In this document: piece after piece, positions 17,926 to 29,975 of the stretch
How the letters are laid out: each line of letters starts with the position of its first letter
Position numbering within the stretch: position 1 is the stretch's first letter
Source: Bedellia somnulentella
Lineage: Eukaryota > Arthropoda > Insecta > Lepidoptera > Bedelliidae
Reading direction: 5' to 3'
Length of the DNA stretch: 64,000 bases
NCBI GenBank assembly: GCA_963576735.1
Contig: OY755183.1
Span: forward strand, 8,885,213 to 8,949,212
Translations under genes and position numbers: made by a program
The notes under the pieces: model-generated
The model's input: the letters and a program-made list of their open reading frames with translations, nothing else
What the model was told of the DNA's origin: nothing
Databases searched by the model: none

Positions 17926-20240
17926 TCAAATAAATTGAAATAACGCATTCTTACGAGACGACAGTAAAAAAATCTAGTTTGGAAAACATCTATTCGTAAT
18001 TTAATTATTTACAGTTCTTGTAACATTCAGACGGTTGGAGAAATAGGACGGAAATTATTTTTCATACTCTTAAACTGATCAGTAAGGATGGTCAAGCTTT
18101 TATGTTATTATATGGAAAACCAACAATTGTTCATTTGAGCATCTAGTATAATAAAAATAATATATTGTTTGACAAAATATCATATCATTAATCACGTAAT
18201 CATTAATGAATCGTCAGAGGAAAAATATTTAAAGATTCAAACACTACATCGTATTTGCCAACAGAATATTAAAAGGCGTTCTATCGAATATCGATGTGAT
18301 ACACATAATGGACGTCTATTGGCTGATGATGATGACAACATAAAGATAAACTGAAATAAAGACATATTTTTGTCAATATAGTTTATAAAATAGCTTTCCA
18401 ATTATACTCTAAGATTAACATTTCGCCGATTATTTAAAACTTTAGGGATTCAGGGACAAACAAAATTAACTCAACCTATTATTTGTTACACTTCATTACA
18501 TAGAGGTATTATTACGATGTATGCTATTTTCGAAAAAAACTACGCTAAAGTAAACATTGTGCAAAAAGATCATCTCACTTACAAGAATAACATCACAAAG
18601 AAATTGCAAACTAAATGTACCGTCAGTTCCAATATTGGAAAGCACAGAACCGGTCTATACACTCGGTAGCTTCTTGCTTTCAAGTTCAAACAAAGCGAGT
18701 CACACAGTGTACTGTAAAATACAATTTGTGCTTATTTGTGATGTGTTCTCTGGTGGAAAACAAAACTGAATGGAGAAACCAGCTTTTGAAAATGACGTTC
18801 AACTTTACGTACTTATTCAGAGAAAAACATATTGGCAGAGAAATATAAAAAAAAGTATGCAATAAAATAGAGAAATATAGACCCTCCGCGCACATGACCC
18901 TGTTACAAATTCTCCATCATTATTCGTTGTGAAGATTAACGCCCCTTCGCGATGTGATCAGTTTTTTGAGATGGAAAATTTGATTCAATTAGCTATGTCA
19001 TTTTAACGCTAGCTTAGGGCTCGGCCACATGACCACAAGAGCGGAGCACGTTGCTGCACCGGGCAATTCTACACGTTGTCAAAAACTATTAAAAAACCAA
19101 GACCTAGTCGACATTTTCAGATTTTTTGTTATATCTGTGAATATACTGAGCAAAATTCGATGAAGTAAGTCTATGAGACTAATTTAGGTTTAATACCTAT
19201 CGAGTTCATAATAGATAATTGGAATGGCTTAAAATAAGTGAGGGAGTTAGCGAATTGGTCTATTAAAAAAAGCAACATAGACAGCCTTTTCCTGTATTTT
19301 ACAGTCAGCGCAGACTTATTCTCTTATTAATTTATTGTGAGTATCAATGTAGTTGGAATTTGTAGATTTCAACCCTTAATTTGTATTTACGCTTACGCCT
19401 GCTTATAGGGTTTGTAGCCGGTTTTTTACGCAAAACTTGGTTTCGTAGTGATTGGGCGATTAAAATAATAACTTAAAATAACAATTGTACCGCGACTGCA
19501 AAAGTTGCCGTACAAAGAGAAAGAAACGCTGTTTGTTTATTTTAGTTTTTTTTAGAACTAAGTGATAATGTGACAATTCCGCGTTTTTATTACGGAATTT
19601 GTCAATATTGTGTAATGCAACAGGAAAAGGACCAAGTATTAACTGAAAGACTATATGCTACATGCACGTTACTTTCCCTTTGCAGCCTCGTATTGCATAT
19701 CTTACCTGCATCAGCAATGAGGATTATGAGCTCGTTGGAACAGAGTCGTTAATATGATAGCATTGAAGTATTAGTTATAATACTTATAATAGGCACTTGT
19801 GTGGTTTTAGTGATATATGGTGATAGACAGTTCGACAGTCACTAAGCACTTGCGGCTCGCCCCGGTTGGTTTGATTGTCCAAATTAGTGATGCACTTCAC
19901 AAAATATAGAATTATACCGTTTATGAATGCAATGCAACCTCGATTTCCAATTTTCAAAACAAATTAACACAAATAAAAACAACTACTAAATAATACCAGG
20001 AAAAATATTGATTTGGTGTGACCATCATAATTCCTCAATACGGGAACCGGGCATATTATTTAATTAAAAAGCATTTTTTGTACTATTTAACTTTTAGTAA
20101 TAATAGGCAATGATTAACTAATAATAAAAAAAGTAATGCTTTGTACATTCAAAATAGCGTTTGTCTTTGCGTTTATTTGGATCAATCAATTACTTTATCG
20201 GTGATACTTTGCAAGTACTCTGTTAATTTTCATAATTTAC
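17926..20240. other. AT-rich DNA, one small repeat fragment
   Basis: About 18298-18345 (ATGGACGTCTATTGGCTGAT, GATGATGA) repeats the signature at 14.95 kb. Otherwise no gene or repeat is supported; small open frames at 18.6-18.9 kb have no coding character. Confidence 0.4.
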
Positions 20241-20254
20241 AATCTTATTATGAT

Positions 20255-21425
20255 AGAAAGAAGAAAGAAAAGAAAAAAATGTTTATTTGGAACAAATTTT
20301 TTACAACACACAATTTAAAAATTAACAAGCGGAAAATGACAAGATTTGTACCAAATAGGCTCCAACTCAGCATGTGTATGGAAGAAACAAGCAGCCAGGC
20401 TGATGAATCTCCCATACGCTGGTTTTCAGTTGGCGCCCAGAATTTTATATTTATACTATAACCTAACTTAAGTAAAACTAACTAACTAATTAAAAAATAC
20501 TTAATCTAATATACAAACAATTGCTAAAACAAAAACTTAACAACAAAAGTAAAGAATTTAAAATAAAAGTAAAGAAAAACAATAATTTGTCAACAACCAA
20601 CCAAGCACCAAATGTCACTTATTTCCCCAGAGTATACGTACGATACTAAAACATATAGACTTATAAATATATATAATCAAACATATACACATATTTGTAC
20701 ATAAACATGAATACAAATATTACATAAAATATATATGAAAAGATACGGAAAATGTAAATAGCTACATACATTACATATATATAAGATTGATATACAAATT
20801 ATACAATGAATGAATAAATAAATAAATTGAAACAATTTGTTATGCATTAGGTAAGTTCCGCAGGAGTAAATTCAATTTAAGTTTAAACAAAGGTAAAGAG
20901 TTCAGAGTTTTTAAGGGTGGGGGCAAATCATTCCAGCACTTTGTGGCAGCAAAACGAAAACTGCCACGGAATGCTGTTGTGCGGTGAAGAGGTGTTATTA
21001 ATAAAGTACTATTACCACGCGTAGTGTATGTGTTGACATTTTCTGACCAAGTTAGTTTTTCATATAAATAGGATGGGCTTGCCCGTTTGATGGTTCCAAA
21101 GAGGAGTGTAGCCAGGTGTAATTTACGCCTTGATTCCAGATTCAGTATATTGTTGCTAATTAAAATTGGTGTTATGTGCGATCTGGAACCAATATCGTAG
21201 CAAAACCTAATACATGCGTTCTGAACCCTTTGTATGAGACGTTTTGTACGGTCAAGAAGGCAAGGCCCATACACTACATCCCCGTAATTTAATTTGCTCA
21301 ATACCAAAGCGTCGCATAGTTTAATACGTAGTTCAATACTAAGGTAAGGCCGTATTTTGTATAAGACCTTTACTTTGTAAAAACATTGTATAGTGATAGG
21401 AACATTGTTCCGTGGTTTGTGTTAA
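20255..21425 (-). mobile_element. LINE-gamma fragment (CR1/L2-like), 3' part
   Basis: It holds the C-terminal end of a reverse transcriptase ORF (20840-21421) and an AT-rich 3' region down to about 20255, ending AATAAACATTTTTTTC-like on the minus strand. It is truncated at the 5' end. Confidence 0.75.
20840..21421 (-). pseudogene. LINE-gamma reverse transcriptase C-terminus
   Basis: The open stretch extends about 38 codons upstream of the first ATG. The conserved blocks are typical of the region after the RT palm in CR1/L2/jockey-group elements: SKLNYGDVVYGP, RVQNACIRFCYD, HITPILI, RRKLHLATLLFG, TPLHRTTAFRGSFRFAATKCWN and DLPPPLK. No catalytic YADD motif is present, so it cannot function alone. 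Upstream it ends at an in-frame stop at the truncation point. Confidence 0.85.
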
Positions 21426-22050
21426 TCCGCTTTGAAAATAGACTCAGCCATATGTTTCTATAGTCGCGATGGCGGTTTTTTTACCCTAAAAATCATTCCC
21501 TCTCTCCTCCAGGCGTGTAGAGTAGACTCGATGGCAGCCACGCTAGGCAATCAGAACGCTTCGTCCTTGATGAAAATGACGTGCTGTTTTTGAAATAACC
21601 AATAAATGAAAAATAACTTAAATGACCATAATATGGTAATGTAACAGATAATATTACACGATTTTCAGTTTATTGTATGTATGTTATTAATTATAGGAAA
21701 TTCGTAATTGCCGATTGGTTACGTCGAAATAAAGTTTATTGATTTGAACTGGTGAAGATGCAGCTTGAAAGTCGGTAAACCAATTTTAAAAGAAATTTGA
21801 ATAGCAGTTATTAATAAGTTATTAGTTAGTTTAGACGATCCTACAAGGACAGCAATAAGTATCCCGTTATCTGTGTTTCTAAAATCATTTTAAAACATGG
21901 TTCAGTCTGACGACATTTTACGCTAACTAATCATAACTATTCTATGTGATAGGAGAGTGCAGAGTGCCTTATTTTTTAATGTCCTTTTCCTTGTATTAAT
22001 AATTTTGTATTTGAACATCAAATCGTTTAGGGTCTATGCCGACAAGGTAC
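21426..22050. other. unassigned DNA
   Basis: A GC-richer patch at 21465-21560 contains a polypyrimidine-AG (CTCTCTCCTCCAG), but no open frame follows on the plus strand, so no exon is called. Confidence 0.35.
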
Positions 22051-22051
22051 A

Positions 22052-22141
22052 CTTAAATTACCCCAATACCCTTAGCCGCTTCTTACGACCACCGACGGGA
22101 AGAAATGGAGTAGTGCTATTTTAAGTCGACACTACACAGCA
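22052..22141 (-). repeat. SINE-A 5' fragment
   Basis: ACCCTTAGCCGCTTCTTACG and TAAGTCGACACTACACAGC are the minus-strand head of SINE-A. The 3' half is missing. Confidence 0.75.
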
Positions 22142-22379
22142 TTCCAGCACAAAATCCTACGTTGACTAAAAATATGAGATGTTACTTTAATGAATTCCAC
22201 TACTATATTAGACTGACAACTATGTAACATGTTTAAAATTTGTTAGCAAATTTGCGGAAGAGATAAATCAAAATTGGGTTTAAATTAGTTTGAAGTAGTT
22301 AGAACATCCGTTACTATCTTTAAACCATCGGAGTTAATTTTATAGACGACTCTTGCTTGACCTACATAAGACTTTTGCT

Positions 22380-22622
22380 GTGTAGCGCCGGTTTAGAATA
22401 TCATGACCCCTTTCTTCCCATGGGTGTCGTAAGAGGCGAGTTAGGGTATGGCTCTTTTTTGAGTGGTTTTTGGGCGATGCGGTTGCAGACTAATCACCAA
22501 CGATACTTTATTTCCATCATCTTGTCTCCTATCCACTTCCAAATGTGGCTGAGGATTTTCTAGCTCTGAAGCTGTAGCTACACCTTTTTGGGATTTATGC
22601 CCGTGAATATATGTATGGATGT
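22380..22622 (+). mobile_element. SINE-A copy (subfamily 2), near full length
   Basis: GCTGTGTAGCGCCGGTTTAG head, CCCATGGGTGTCGTAAGAGG, CACTTCCAAATGTGGCTGAG and a GCCCGTGAATATATGTATGG tail are in order. Confidence 0.85.
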
Positions 22623-25600
22623 ATGCATATTTTGAAAACATTTCCATTTTATCACCTTTATTTTTCTGTTGCCGTTGGGTACTCCGGCATAATATAAATA
22701 TACTTTTTTTAATATTGCTCACGTAAAGTTCAAAATAAACATTACATTTTAAAGCGGAAATATTTACTAATGTGTTTGTTGGATTGTAATGAATAGAATT
22801 CAAAGTTACTCAAACGATTTCGAAAACTAGTTTATTAATGGTCATCGTCAGGAGAAACATAGGCTGTATTATCGTCACGCTTAATATAATAAGGAGCGAT
22901 CTGTGATTTTAGAAACTTTAGATAATACAAAAATAACACTAACCGTGCGAGGTTGGGCGGTCCAATAGTATATTAACAAACTAATAGTAAACAGAAATAC
23001 TTAGTTAGGCAGTGATTTACTTTTTTGCTGTCATGCTTTTAATTCAGGTTAGAATAGATACTATTGACCACTGTTTGTTGCGATCCTGATAAATAAATCT
23101 TACTTCTCTTATATATAATATTATTTTGTTGTATATGCTGTTTTTCTTCCATTTTTCTCACTTCACGCCAATTGTGAAAATGATTTTGCTTGGTCAAAAA
23201 TGTCTTGCCACGGCCACTTACATTTACAAACTATAGCTTTACATTATTTTACCACACTACTTTTACCCATCCACTCGAAATCCCCAAACTACCATATAGT
23301 TATTTTCTGTAATACACACAAAGTCGTGTTGCACATCAAACCACATCGCCCTCGAATCACACTTGTAACTAAGATACAAAATAAAATGGAGCTAAAGAAG
23401 ACGTAGCTTCAAGTGGGACATGTCTTTGAATATGTTTGTAAATATTTTACAAAAGCAAAATTCACTATGTCTAGCCAAAGCAAATTTATATCTCACTAGC
23501 TGACCCGACAGACTTCGTACTGTCAACTTTGCTTATGACTAACTTTATGCATTTTTGGCGTGAAAATTTTATTGGTCAAAAATTTTCCGGGATAAAAAGG
23601 ACCCTATTTGATATTTTGGGTTATTATCTAGTGTTTTGCCAAAATTCATTCAAATACATTATGTACTTGAGGAGCCTATTCGTCTCAAATACATTAACAT
23701 CTAAACGTTCACATTTATAATATTAAGTGGATTTATTACATTACAAACATCTAGAATGCATTTCTATCGATGTCTGCGCACTTCCATTACTCTAGGCTAC
23801 TCTACTCAGGCAGAGCGTCATAAGAAATGTCAAAATATCACGCATACCTGGCTCACCGCGAATAGGTATTATAACAGAAATTCAGTAGACATAATCTTGG
23901 CTGAAACAATTCCTTTAACTCGCAATTCCGACTCGTACTCTCGTGTTGAACAATGCTAAAGCGTAGCTTAAGGAACTTTGCGCTTAGTTTTGTGCACCTG
24001 GGTTAAAACTAGTTTGGGAGTTTAGCAGCAAAACAGGCAAGAAAAACAGCGCGCTCGGCTAAATCTTGGCAAAGCACTGATGAAGTTTAGTATTGTTGAG
24101 CTTTGTTTAAGACGATACAGCTAATTGTTTGTTTTGTTAGTCTGTAACTTACCCGAGTTTTGTTTGATTTTGCTTTATTTGTGAACGTTGTTAATTGGAC
24201 CGAGGCTTGTCCAATTTTTATTAAAGTTCCCGGCTTACCAAGTTGGAGGCCTCAACTTCAACAATCAAAAGGATCTATTACACTGTTTGTTCTGGGTAGG
24301 TTTACTATGGATACGCTCTCTAAATATAATAGCGAATATTAAAGGGATGCTTTTTTTGAATTGTGTTTGGTTACTTTATTCTTTCCTAAAGAATAGCATT
24401 AACACAAGTATTTATAGTTTATTTACGAAATTTGACTTGAAGGAAACCCGATTTACAATTTTATTTTTTAAACTCATTTCAAGATAAAGATTACTACTGC
24501 CTTGAATTAGTTTCATATTTAACCCAAGTTGCTTAAAATACATACAGGACGATTTGTTACCCCCTCAGTTTAAAATTTGGTTGATAAATTAAAATAAATT
24601 TCATTCAATTTATGTTATTAAGGTACTCACATATTTAAATATTAAACAAAAAAGTAGATAAAAAAATCATAACTAAGTGATACATAAAAAAAAAACAGCA
24701 TAAATTATATTGAAACACATTGTTTAACTCATTGTTCAATGGATATCGCATGAGTTGCCTCAAAAATCACACTTAAAGACAATGTCAAGAAAAATAATAG
24801 TTTTGTAGATAAAATATGTTGAAAATTATATATAACTTTTAACAAAAATTCGCTCTAGTTATTACCTCTATTTATATTATATGTTAACCGAAGTTAGAGT
24901 ATGAGCGAATCGTCACGTCAAATCAGTGAACGGGTCAAACAAACTTATTTAAAAAAAGATCTTAAGGAAAACTTAGCTATGTCTTTGCATCAAAAGTACT
25001 ACAACCCCGCAAAGTTGAACTATTACTGTAGTTAATAATAAAATATTTTAGAACGAATGCAATGATTCGTAAGGCAGATAGGATATAGTTATAAATTATA
25101 CGCATATTATTATAAGAATAAAAGCAAAACACTTTGATAACTCACTGCTTATAATGCCGGATGCAAAGGTTTGACTCTAAATTGGGCACACACAAGTCAT
25201 ATGTGAGGTTTAATTAGCTTAACGGAGAGACAAAACATCGTGCGGCATACCCAAATGGTTGAGTTTTTAATAGTCATGAGCCGAGAGAAACTGAATTCGT
25301 ACGTACGTAAGGGAAAAGAGAGGAAAAATAGGATTGCCCCCTATTATGTGAATTTCATCATACAAATGTTTTACTTGTTACTTTTACATCACACCCACAA
25401 CGTACATAAACTTGTATTTATAATCATTATGTAAATTTCTCGTGCAGATTACTGAAAATAGTTGAAAAAATTTTGAACAACCTGTTGCACAGATTAATAA
25501 TTATCTGAATTCCAACAAGGCTGTACAATAAACTTCTGTAAATTCAAGTACAATTTTTGCTTTTGTACAACTTCCAAGGGTAATCTAGACTTTGCCGTAC

Positions 25601-25916
25601 TCGGGTAGGATGGACGCAACCGATAGCGTTTAAACTCAACTTAACTCCAACTTTTAGTTAGAAATAGCGCTTATTGAAAGTTTCGAGACTGAAGCCGAGT
25701 GGACTATCTAATCCGCTAAATCGTTTCCGTGGCTTAAATTGCTTTGATAATTGATTCTGAAACAGACTGGGCCTAATCTAAACTATTAACAGTTTATCCG
25801 AATGAATAATTTAACGTCAAACATTTCGCATTCAAAAATTACATGGTAAGCTTAAAAGGTCTTTATTTCATTTATACTACAAACTATATCTAATTATTTG
25901 AATTTATCATACTCAC
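22623..25916. other. AT-rich DNA (probable intron after the TSPN exon)
   Basis: At 23498-23660 a repeat piece begins CTAGCTGACCCGACAGACTT and continues GGCGTGAAAATTTTATTGG; it resembles a dispersed insect repeat I cannot classify. Elsewhere there is no supported gene. A following collagen exon was looked for on the minus strand and not found. Confidence 0.4.
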
Positions 25917-26464
25917 ATGAAAATTTCCTCTTATCAATGGTCCAGCTTGCCCGACATATAATGTAGATGCAGAATCGAAAACCAATTCGACAGGATTCCT
26001 TTTAACAGTCACCGTATCGAACTCATGACAATTGAGAAACAAAGTAACATTATCCAAGGTAACTCTAAGAGCAAATCTGCTCCATTTTCTAGCAAAAGAT
26101 GGCACAACAAATGATGCTATTGTCTGTGACAAAGCGTAAGTATTAGCGTCAGTGTAGAGAAGGGATATGTTTGTAAGACCGGGCCCGGACGGAATCAATT
26201 GAAGACCCAGTTGGACAACTGTTTCTAATGGATTTACGACTGAAAAAAGAAATCCTCCGTCTTTGGTTGCCGGTCGAACAGTGGCTGTGATCGAGAACTG
26301 CGAGTAAAGCTTTTCAGGCATGAAGAGACGGTAGGGTGACTTGATATCGGAGCCCGGCTTGAGCCCGTAAGCCGGGAATCCATCGAGGCCTTCGTCGAAG
26401 TATTGAGTCTTCGGATTGCTGAATGGTACACCGATCGCGTGCAGCAAGTCATATTCCGGAATTT
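25917..26464 (-). CDS. Mp: Multiplexin (collagen XV/XVIII) exon with TSPN/LamG-like domain
   Basis: The exon runs from acceptor TTTCAG|AAATTCCGG to donor TTTCAT|GTGAGT and encodes 182 full codons after two nucleotides of a split codon. The peptide opens PEYDLLHAIGVPFSNP and continues with PYRLFMPEKLYSQFSI, GGFLFSVVNPLETVVQLG, GPGLTNISLLYTD and WSRFALRV. It then has LFLNCHEFD and TLYVGQAGPLIRGNF, the pattern of thrombospondin-N (laminin-G-like) domains at the head of type XV/XVIII collagens. These are extracellular basement-membrane proteoglycans. The domain's partner cysteine and all Gly-X-Y repeats must be in later exons, which I did not find. The exon ends in phase 0. The family call rests on remembered similarity to insect Multiplexin. 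Confidence 0.82.
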
Positions 26465-26689
26465 CTGAAACAATACGAAATAGAGGACTTCGAAAATGAT
26501 ATTCAATTTTTCAATGGTTTGGTAGTGTTTCATTTTTCTTTAGTGAGATTTTTAAAGTGTGGTTGGAAATATATCACCAAACATTTCTTTTTCTGTGGAT
26601 ATCTGTCACTGGCCTTATGTTTGTAATTTGGTAACCATTATGTTATTTTATATTATTAGCTGTTGATGTTCAAAACAAAATAAAATAAA

Positions 26690-26780
26690 CTATTCTTTAT
26701 TTTACAATATTTTCCCGACTCTACTTGAAATGTGGCTTAGGAATTACTTATTCTGAAGCTATGGCAAGAATTTCTTTCTA
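26690..26780 (+). repeat. SINE-A 3' relic
   Basis: TTTCCCGACTCTACTTGAAA, TGTGGCTTAGGAATT and TCTGAAGCTATGG follow the 3' half of SINE-A. It lies in the intron between the two collagen exons. Confidence 0.5.
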
Positions 26781-26804
26781 AACAGCTTTCTGAGACCTCT
26801 GGGT

Positions 26805-26870
26805 AAATGCCCGCGTATACCCGGGTTCGATCCCCGCGAGTGTCGAAAAATTTTCTTTCCTTTATTTATT
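26805..26870 (+). repeat. FB element fragment (tRNA 3' arm plus arm)
   Basis: CGGGTTCGATCCCCGCGAG is a T-arm and B box. It is followed by TGTCGAAAAATTTTC and TTTCCTTTATTTATT, the FB arm. The outer terminus is missing. Confidence 0.75.
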
Positions 26871-27246
26871 CACACCATTGTTCAATCATAAATAGTCACA
26901 TCCAATCGCATTATTGCAATCTCTCGCTTGTCAATATCTTAATGCAATAATGTTTCCAGCCAAGCCTATGAAAAAGCTTCGGAGTTAATTTACTAAGGAA
27001 ATGAATAGCCTTTGTATGTTCCACGGTATATCTTTTATGGGATCAGGCTTCATGCTGTTTTGTTCCTATTGTTCGCATGCCAGTTATTAAAGATACCTCA
27101 TGCACACTTTCAATAGATATTTTCTTCTCAGCGGTGTTATGTGTATAATGTGATTTTATTGCCATTTAATTGGACTTAAAATTATAGTTTTAATTTTAAG
27201 AAATAAAAGAATAAAGTATGATGTAATAGCCACAGTTGAACCATTT

Positions 27247-27366
27247 CATACATACATACATACATATACTCATGGCTATAAATCCCTACGAGGGATAGCC
27301 AGAGCTAAGGAATCAGAAATTCTTCATCCACTTTTGTAAGTTAAGTGGGGAAAATGTGGTAAAATA
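27247..27366 (-). mobile_element. SINE-A copy, 5'-truncated (left half of an inverted pair)
   Basis: (CATA)n, ATATACTCATGGCTATAAAT, GATAGCCAGAGC and TTAAGTGGGGAAAATGTGG on the minus strand. It abuts the next copy head to head. Confidence 0.8.
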
Positions 27367-27535
27367 AGGGGCTTTTTACGTATTTTTTTGCGCGATGTCG
27401 TTGGAGACCCATCACCAAAACATGATATTATAACCTTTTCCCCAAATTAATTTTTAAAGTAGCTGAAGAGTTTTCTGATTCTGATGCTCTGGCTACCCCT
27501 TTTTAGGATTTACAGCCGTGAGCATATTATGTATA
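27367..27535 (+). mobile_element. SINE-A copy, 5'-truncated (right half of an inverted pair)
   Basis: It begins at GGGGCTTTTTACG, inside the element, and runs to CAGCCGTGAGCATATTATG. Confidence 0.8.
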
Positions 27536-28097
27536 TACCATTTCAAACCAAATATAATGAATTAAACTATGCCTTTCACTCAGAAAATATTACAGAATAA
27601 TGACAATAATCCCCTACCGGAGTCCCCATAGTTAATCGTTCTTCATTATGTTAATTACGAAAATGGATACAACAGGTGCGAAATTGTAATTAATTATTGC
27701 ATAGTAATCACCCAAATAAAGTAGACTTTAATTTCTCAAATTAGTAAAAATATTTTTCGGAAAAAAATTTGGTTGATGGTAACCCTAAAGATAGCTCAAG
27801 TATTTTCATGGTTTGAAAACGTCATTTTATAGTAATATTACAAATTACAATCCTATTAAATAAATACATTATTTAAAATCATACAAAGCCCTTATGAAAG
27901 CTTTGAGGTTAGTGTAGGCAAACGTTAGATTCTGAGTTATTATTTATCAATCTGTGCTTAATCACGAAAAAGGCTTAAACTCATATTGACTCTTCCATGG
28001 GAAGAGAAAAACGATGTTTTTTTAATTTTCCCTTATGTTTTGTACATAAGATGCTTTCTCAGACTATACTTAACACTATAAAACTAACTTAGCCCTT

Positions 28098-28215
28098 GCA
28101 TATACTCACGCCATTGCCATTTTCTTCTTCTTCTTCTTAACTTAACTTAACTCTTTACTTAACTTCTTTATTAGCTTTGTTAACATCCATCAATATATTC
28201 ATACATCTTTTTTTT
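28098..28215 (-). repeat. LINE-beta 3' end with simple-sequence interruption
   Basis: CATATACTCACGCCATTG at the left and AACATCCATCAATATATTCA at the right are LINE-beta. Between them (CTT)n and (AACTT)n runs replace the usual sequence. Confidence 0.6.
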
Positions 28216-28319
28216 TTTCTTTTTTCTTCTTTCTTCATATGCCTACCTTTACATTGTAAAGATATTCTTTTATAAATATTAAAAACATATTTTCATACAT
28301 TTAACATAACATTTAACAT

Positions 28320-28632
28320 AGCTATGATCCCAAAAAAGGGCCAGCCAGCGCCTCTGATTCAACAATTCCTCAGCTACTTTTGTAAATTACTTGTAAAAAA
28401 GCTAGTTAACAAAGAGAGTCGTTTGTGATGGGTCTCCAGCCATATGGCCCAACAGTACAGCACTGTGCTGCACAGCCCATATATGTCCCCATCAAGGGGC
28501 TCGAGCCTACCCTATATAGGGCGGTTTGGCCTTAGTCCGCCCGACAATCACTTAAAAAACCCCTACCATCGCCTTTACGCCACCCACGAGAAGAAATGGG
28601 GTAATGCTATTCTAAGCCCACATAGCACAGAT
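28320..28632 (-). mobile_element. SINE-A copy with a 95-bp insertion
   Basis: Minus-strand SINE-A from ATGATCCCAAAAAAGGGCC to ATTCTAAGCCCACATAGC. After GGTCTCCAGCCATATGGCCC it is broken by foreign sequence at about 28450-28544 and resumes at GACAATCACTTAAAAAACCC. Confidence 0.75.
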
Positions 28633-28669
28633 TAGATTAACTTCATCATACATGTTTGAATGTGGTTAC

Positions 28670-28752
28670 CTGAGCTATATGGCTTTGAAGTATCAAACGT
28701 AGTGTCTTCCGCAAGGGTATGGCAAATCACGATGGTAATGATCAGCAAACAT
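28670..28752 (-). CDS. Mp: Multiplexin signal-peptide exon
   Basis: The exon runs from acceptor TTGTTTCAG|ATG to donor GCTCAG|GTAACC. The open frame after one leading nucleotide reads CLLIITIVICHTLAEDTTFD, then TSKPYSS and one trailing nucleotide. The hydrophobic run followed by HTLA and acidic residues is a signal-peptide end with a plausible cleavage after TLA. The trailing G joins the AA that opens the next exon to make Glu, so the frame continues into EIPEYDLLHAIG. This exact phase match links the two exons. The ATG at the acceptor is out of frame (stop after 19 codons), so the start codon must be in an upstream exon (higher coordinates), not located here. Confidence 0.72.
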
Positions 28753-28794
28753 CTGAAACAAAGTAAAATATATATTAATTATAATGGATAAATT

Positions 28795-29030
28795 TATCAT
28801 GGTTCTTAACGGTGAGGGAAAACATCGAAAAGAAACCCACATGGCTGAGTTGTACTTAGTCATGTGACGGTGTATTTGTACAAATCGGCGATAGGCCCGG
28901 CCCTGTCTAGTGATTACACTGTCCAAGCAAACCGTGGGTACTCTGAACACGTGCTAATGTCACGTGATTTTCAGATGTATTAGTACATCTGCCAACCCCT
29001 TCGCGGATATACGGCGTGAACGATTAAGTT
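28795..29030 (+). mobile_element. SINE-B copy, 5'-truncated
   Basis: It runs from TCATGGTTCTTAACGGTGAG to ATATACGGCGTGAACGATTA with all body blocks, just upstream of the signal-peptide exon's acceptor (in intron). Confidence 0.85.
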
Positions 29031-29819
29031 TGAATTAAAAAAAAATTATATTGGGTTTCAACTGAAAGCAAATCTAAAACGGGTTCCAATTTTGAAAGAT
29101 TCGTTTCTATCTTGATTGTTACTGATAGTGCAAAATAAAGCAGAAAACTTAAAACGTGGAGTAAAAAATATCTTCAATCAAGGCATGAATACCCAATTAC
29201 TCGAGAATATGCTGAGCTCGAATTAAAAAACAGTTTTTAGAATTTCCAATTAGATTATGTCTTCGTTTTTTAATCTGCTCGATTGAATACAGCCAGAGCA
29301 TTCATGGATATTTATTTTCTTCAATCAGTCATCTTTGCAAATAAACCAGCTTTCTGGCTGCCAATCTGTAAAATTGTTCAATGGCCTTTCACTCATTACA
29401 AGTATACTGTTAGGATTTCGCGTCTTTTATCACTATATATTTTACATTCTATGCTATGAGGAATGATAAAAAATTAACGTATTCTGCAATGTTTATTTTG
29501 TATAACATAGTCTTGTTCCCAGTTTTGTATTAATTAAGGTCTTATAAACTTGAAAGATTTAATTAAAAAATATGGTGTTACTCGCAACATATTTTCAAAT
29601 GTTTTGGTTCAGTTTTTTTAATATTTTGAAAACAGTGAAATCTGGGATAGTATTCTTAGTAGAGGATCCTCATAGAACAAGTTAAAATAGTTGAAAAATG
29701 AAAAAGAAAGAAAGGTTTGTCAGGAAGGTAGACAGTATCAAAAGTAGAATTAAAAGTGTGAGTATAAGTAAGATATACCTGTGTATTTGTCGCCTAAAAA
29801 ACCCTTATCCATTTGCAGG
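29031..29819. other. AT-rich DNA without genes
   Basis: No supported feature; the small open frame at 29698-29913 overlaps a SINE-A relic and is not a gene. Confidence 0.4.
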
Positions 29820-29975
29820 TTTACTTAAAGGCGAATTAGGGTTTTGGGACTTTTTAAGTGATTTTGGGGCGTCGAGCCATTACCTACCATCCTTTATTTT
29901 AAAACAAGCTTAATATTTTTTATTCTTTGGTTCTAGCTACCCCTTTTTGGCATTTATAGTCATCAATACAATTAT
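29820..29975 (+). repeat. SINE-A relic
   Basis: AAAGGCGAATTAGGGTTTTG, TTTTTAAGTGATTTTGGGGC and CTAGCTACCCCTTTTTGGCA occur in family order. Confidence 0.6.

Noticed and set aside
21465..21560. Possible exon after CTCTCTCCTCCAG
   Set aside because: No open frame or donor gives a credible exon, and it borders a LINE truncation point.
26234..26533. 99-codon minus-strand frame overlapping the TSPN exon
   Set aside because: It is out of frame with the conserved domain and crosses the acceptor site.
28693..28950. 85-codon minus-strand frame overlapping the signal-peptide exon
   Set aside because: It reads across the splice acceptor in the wrong frame and includes SINE-B sequence. The phase-consistent frame is the signal-peptide one.
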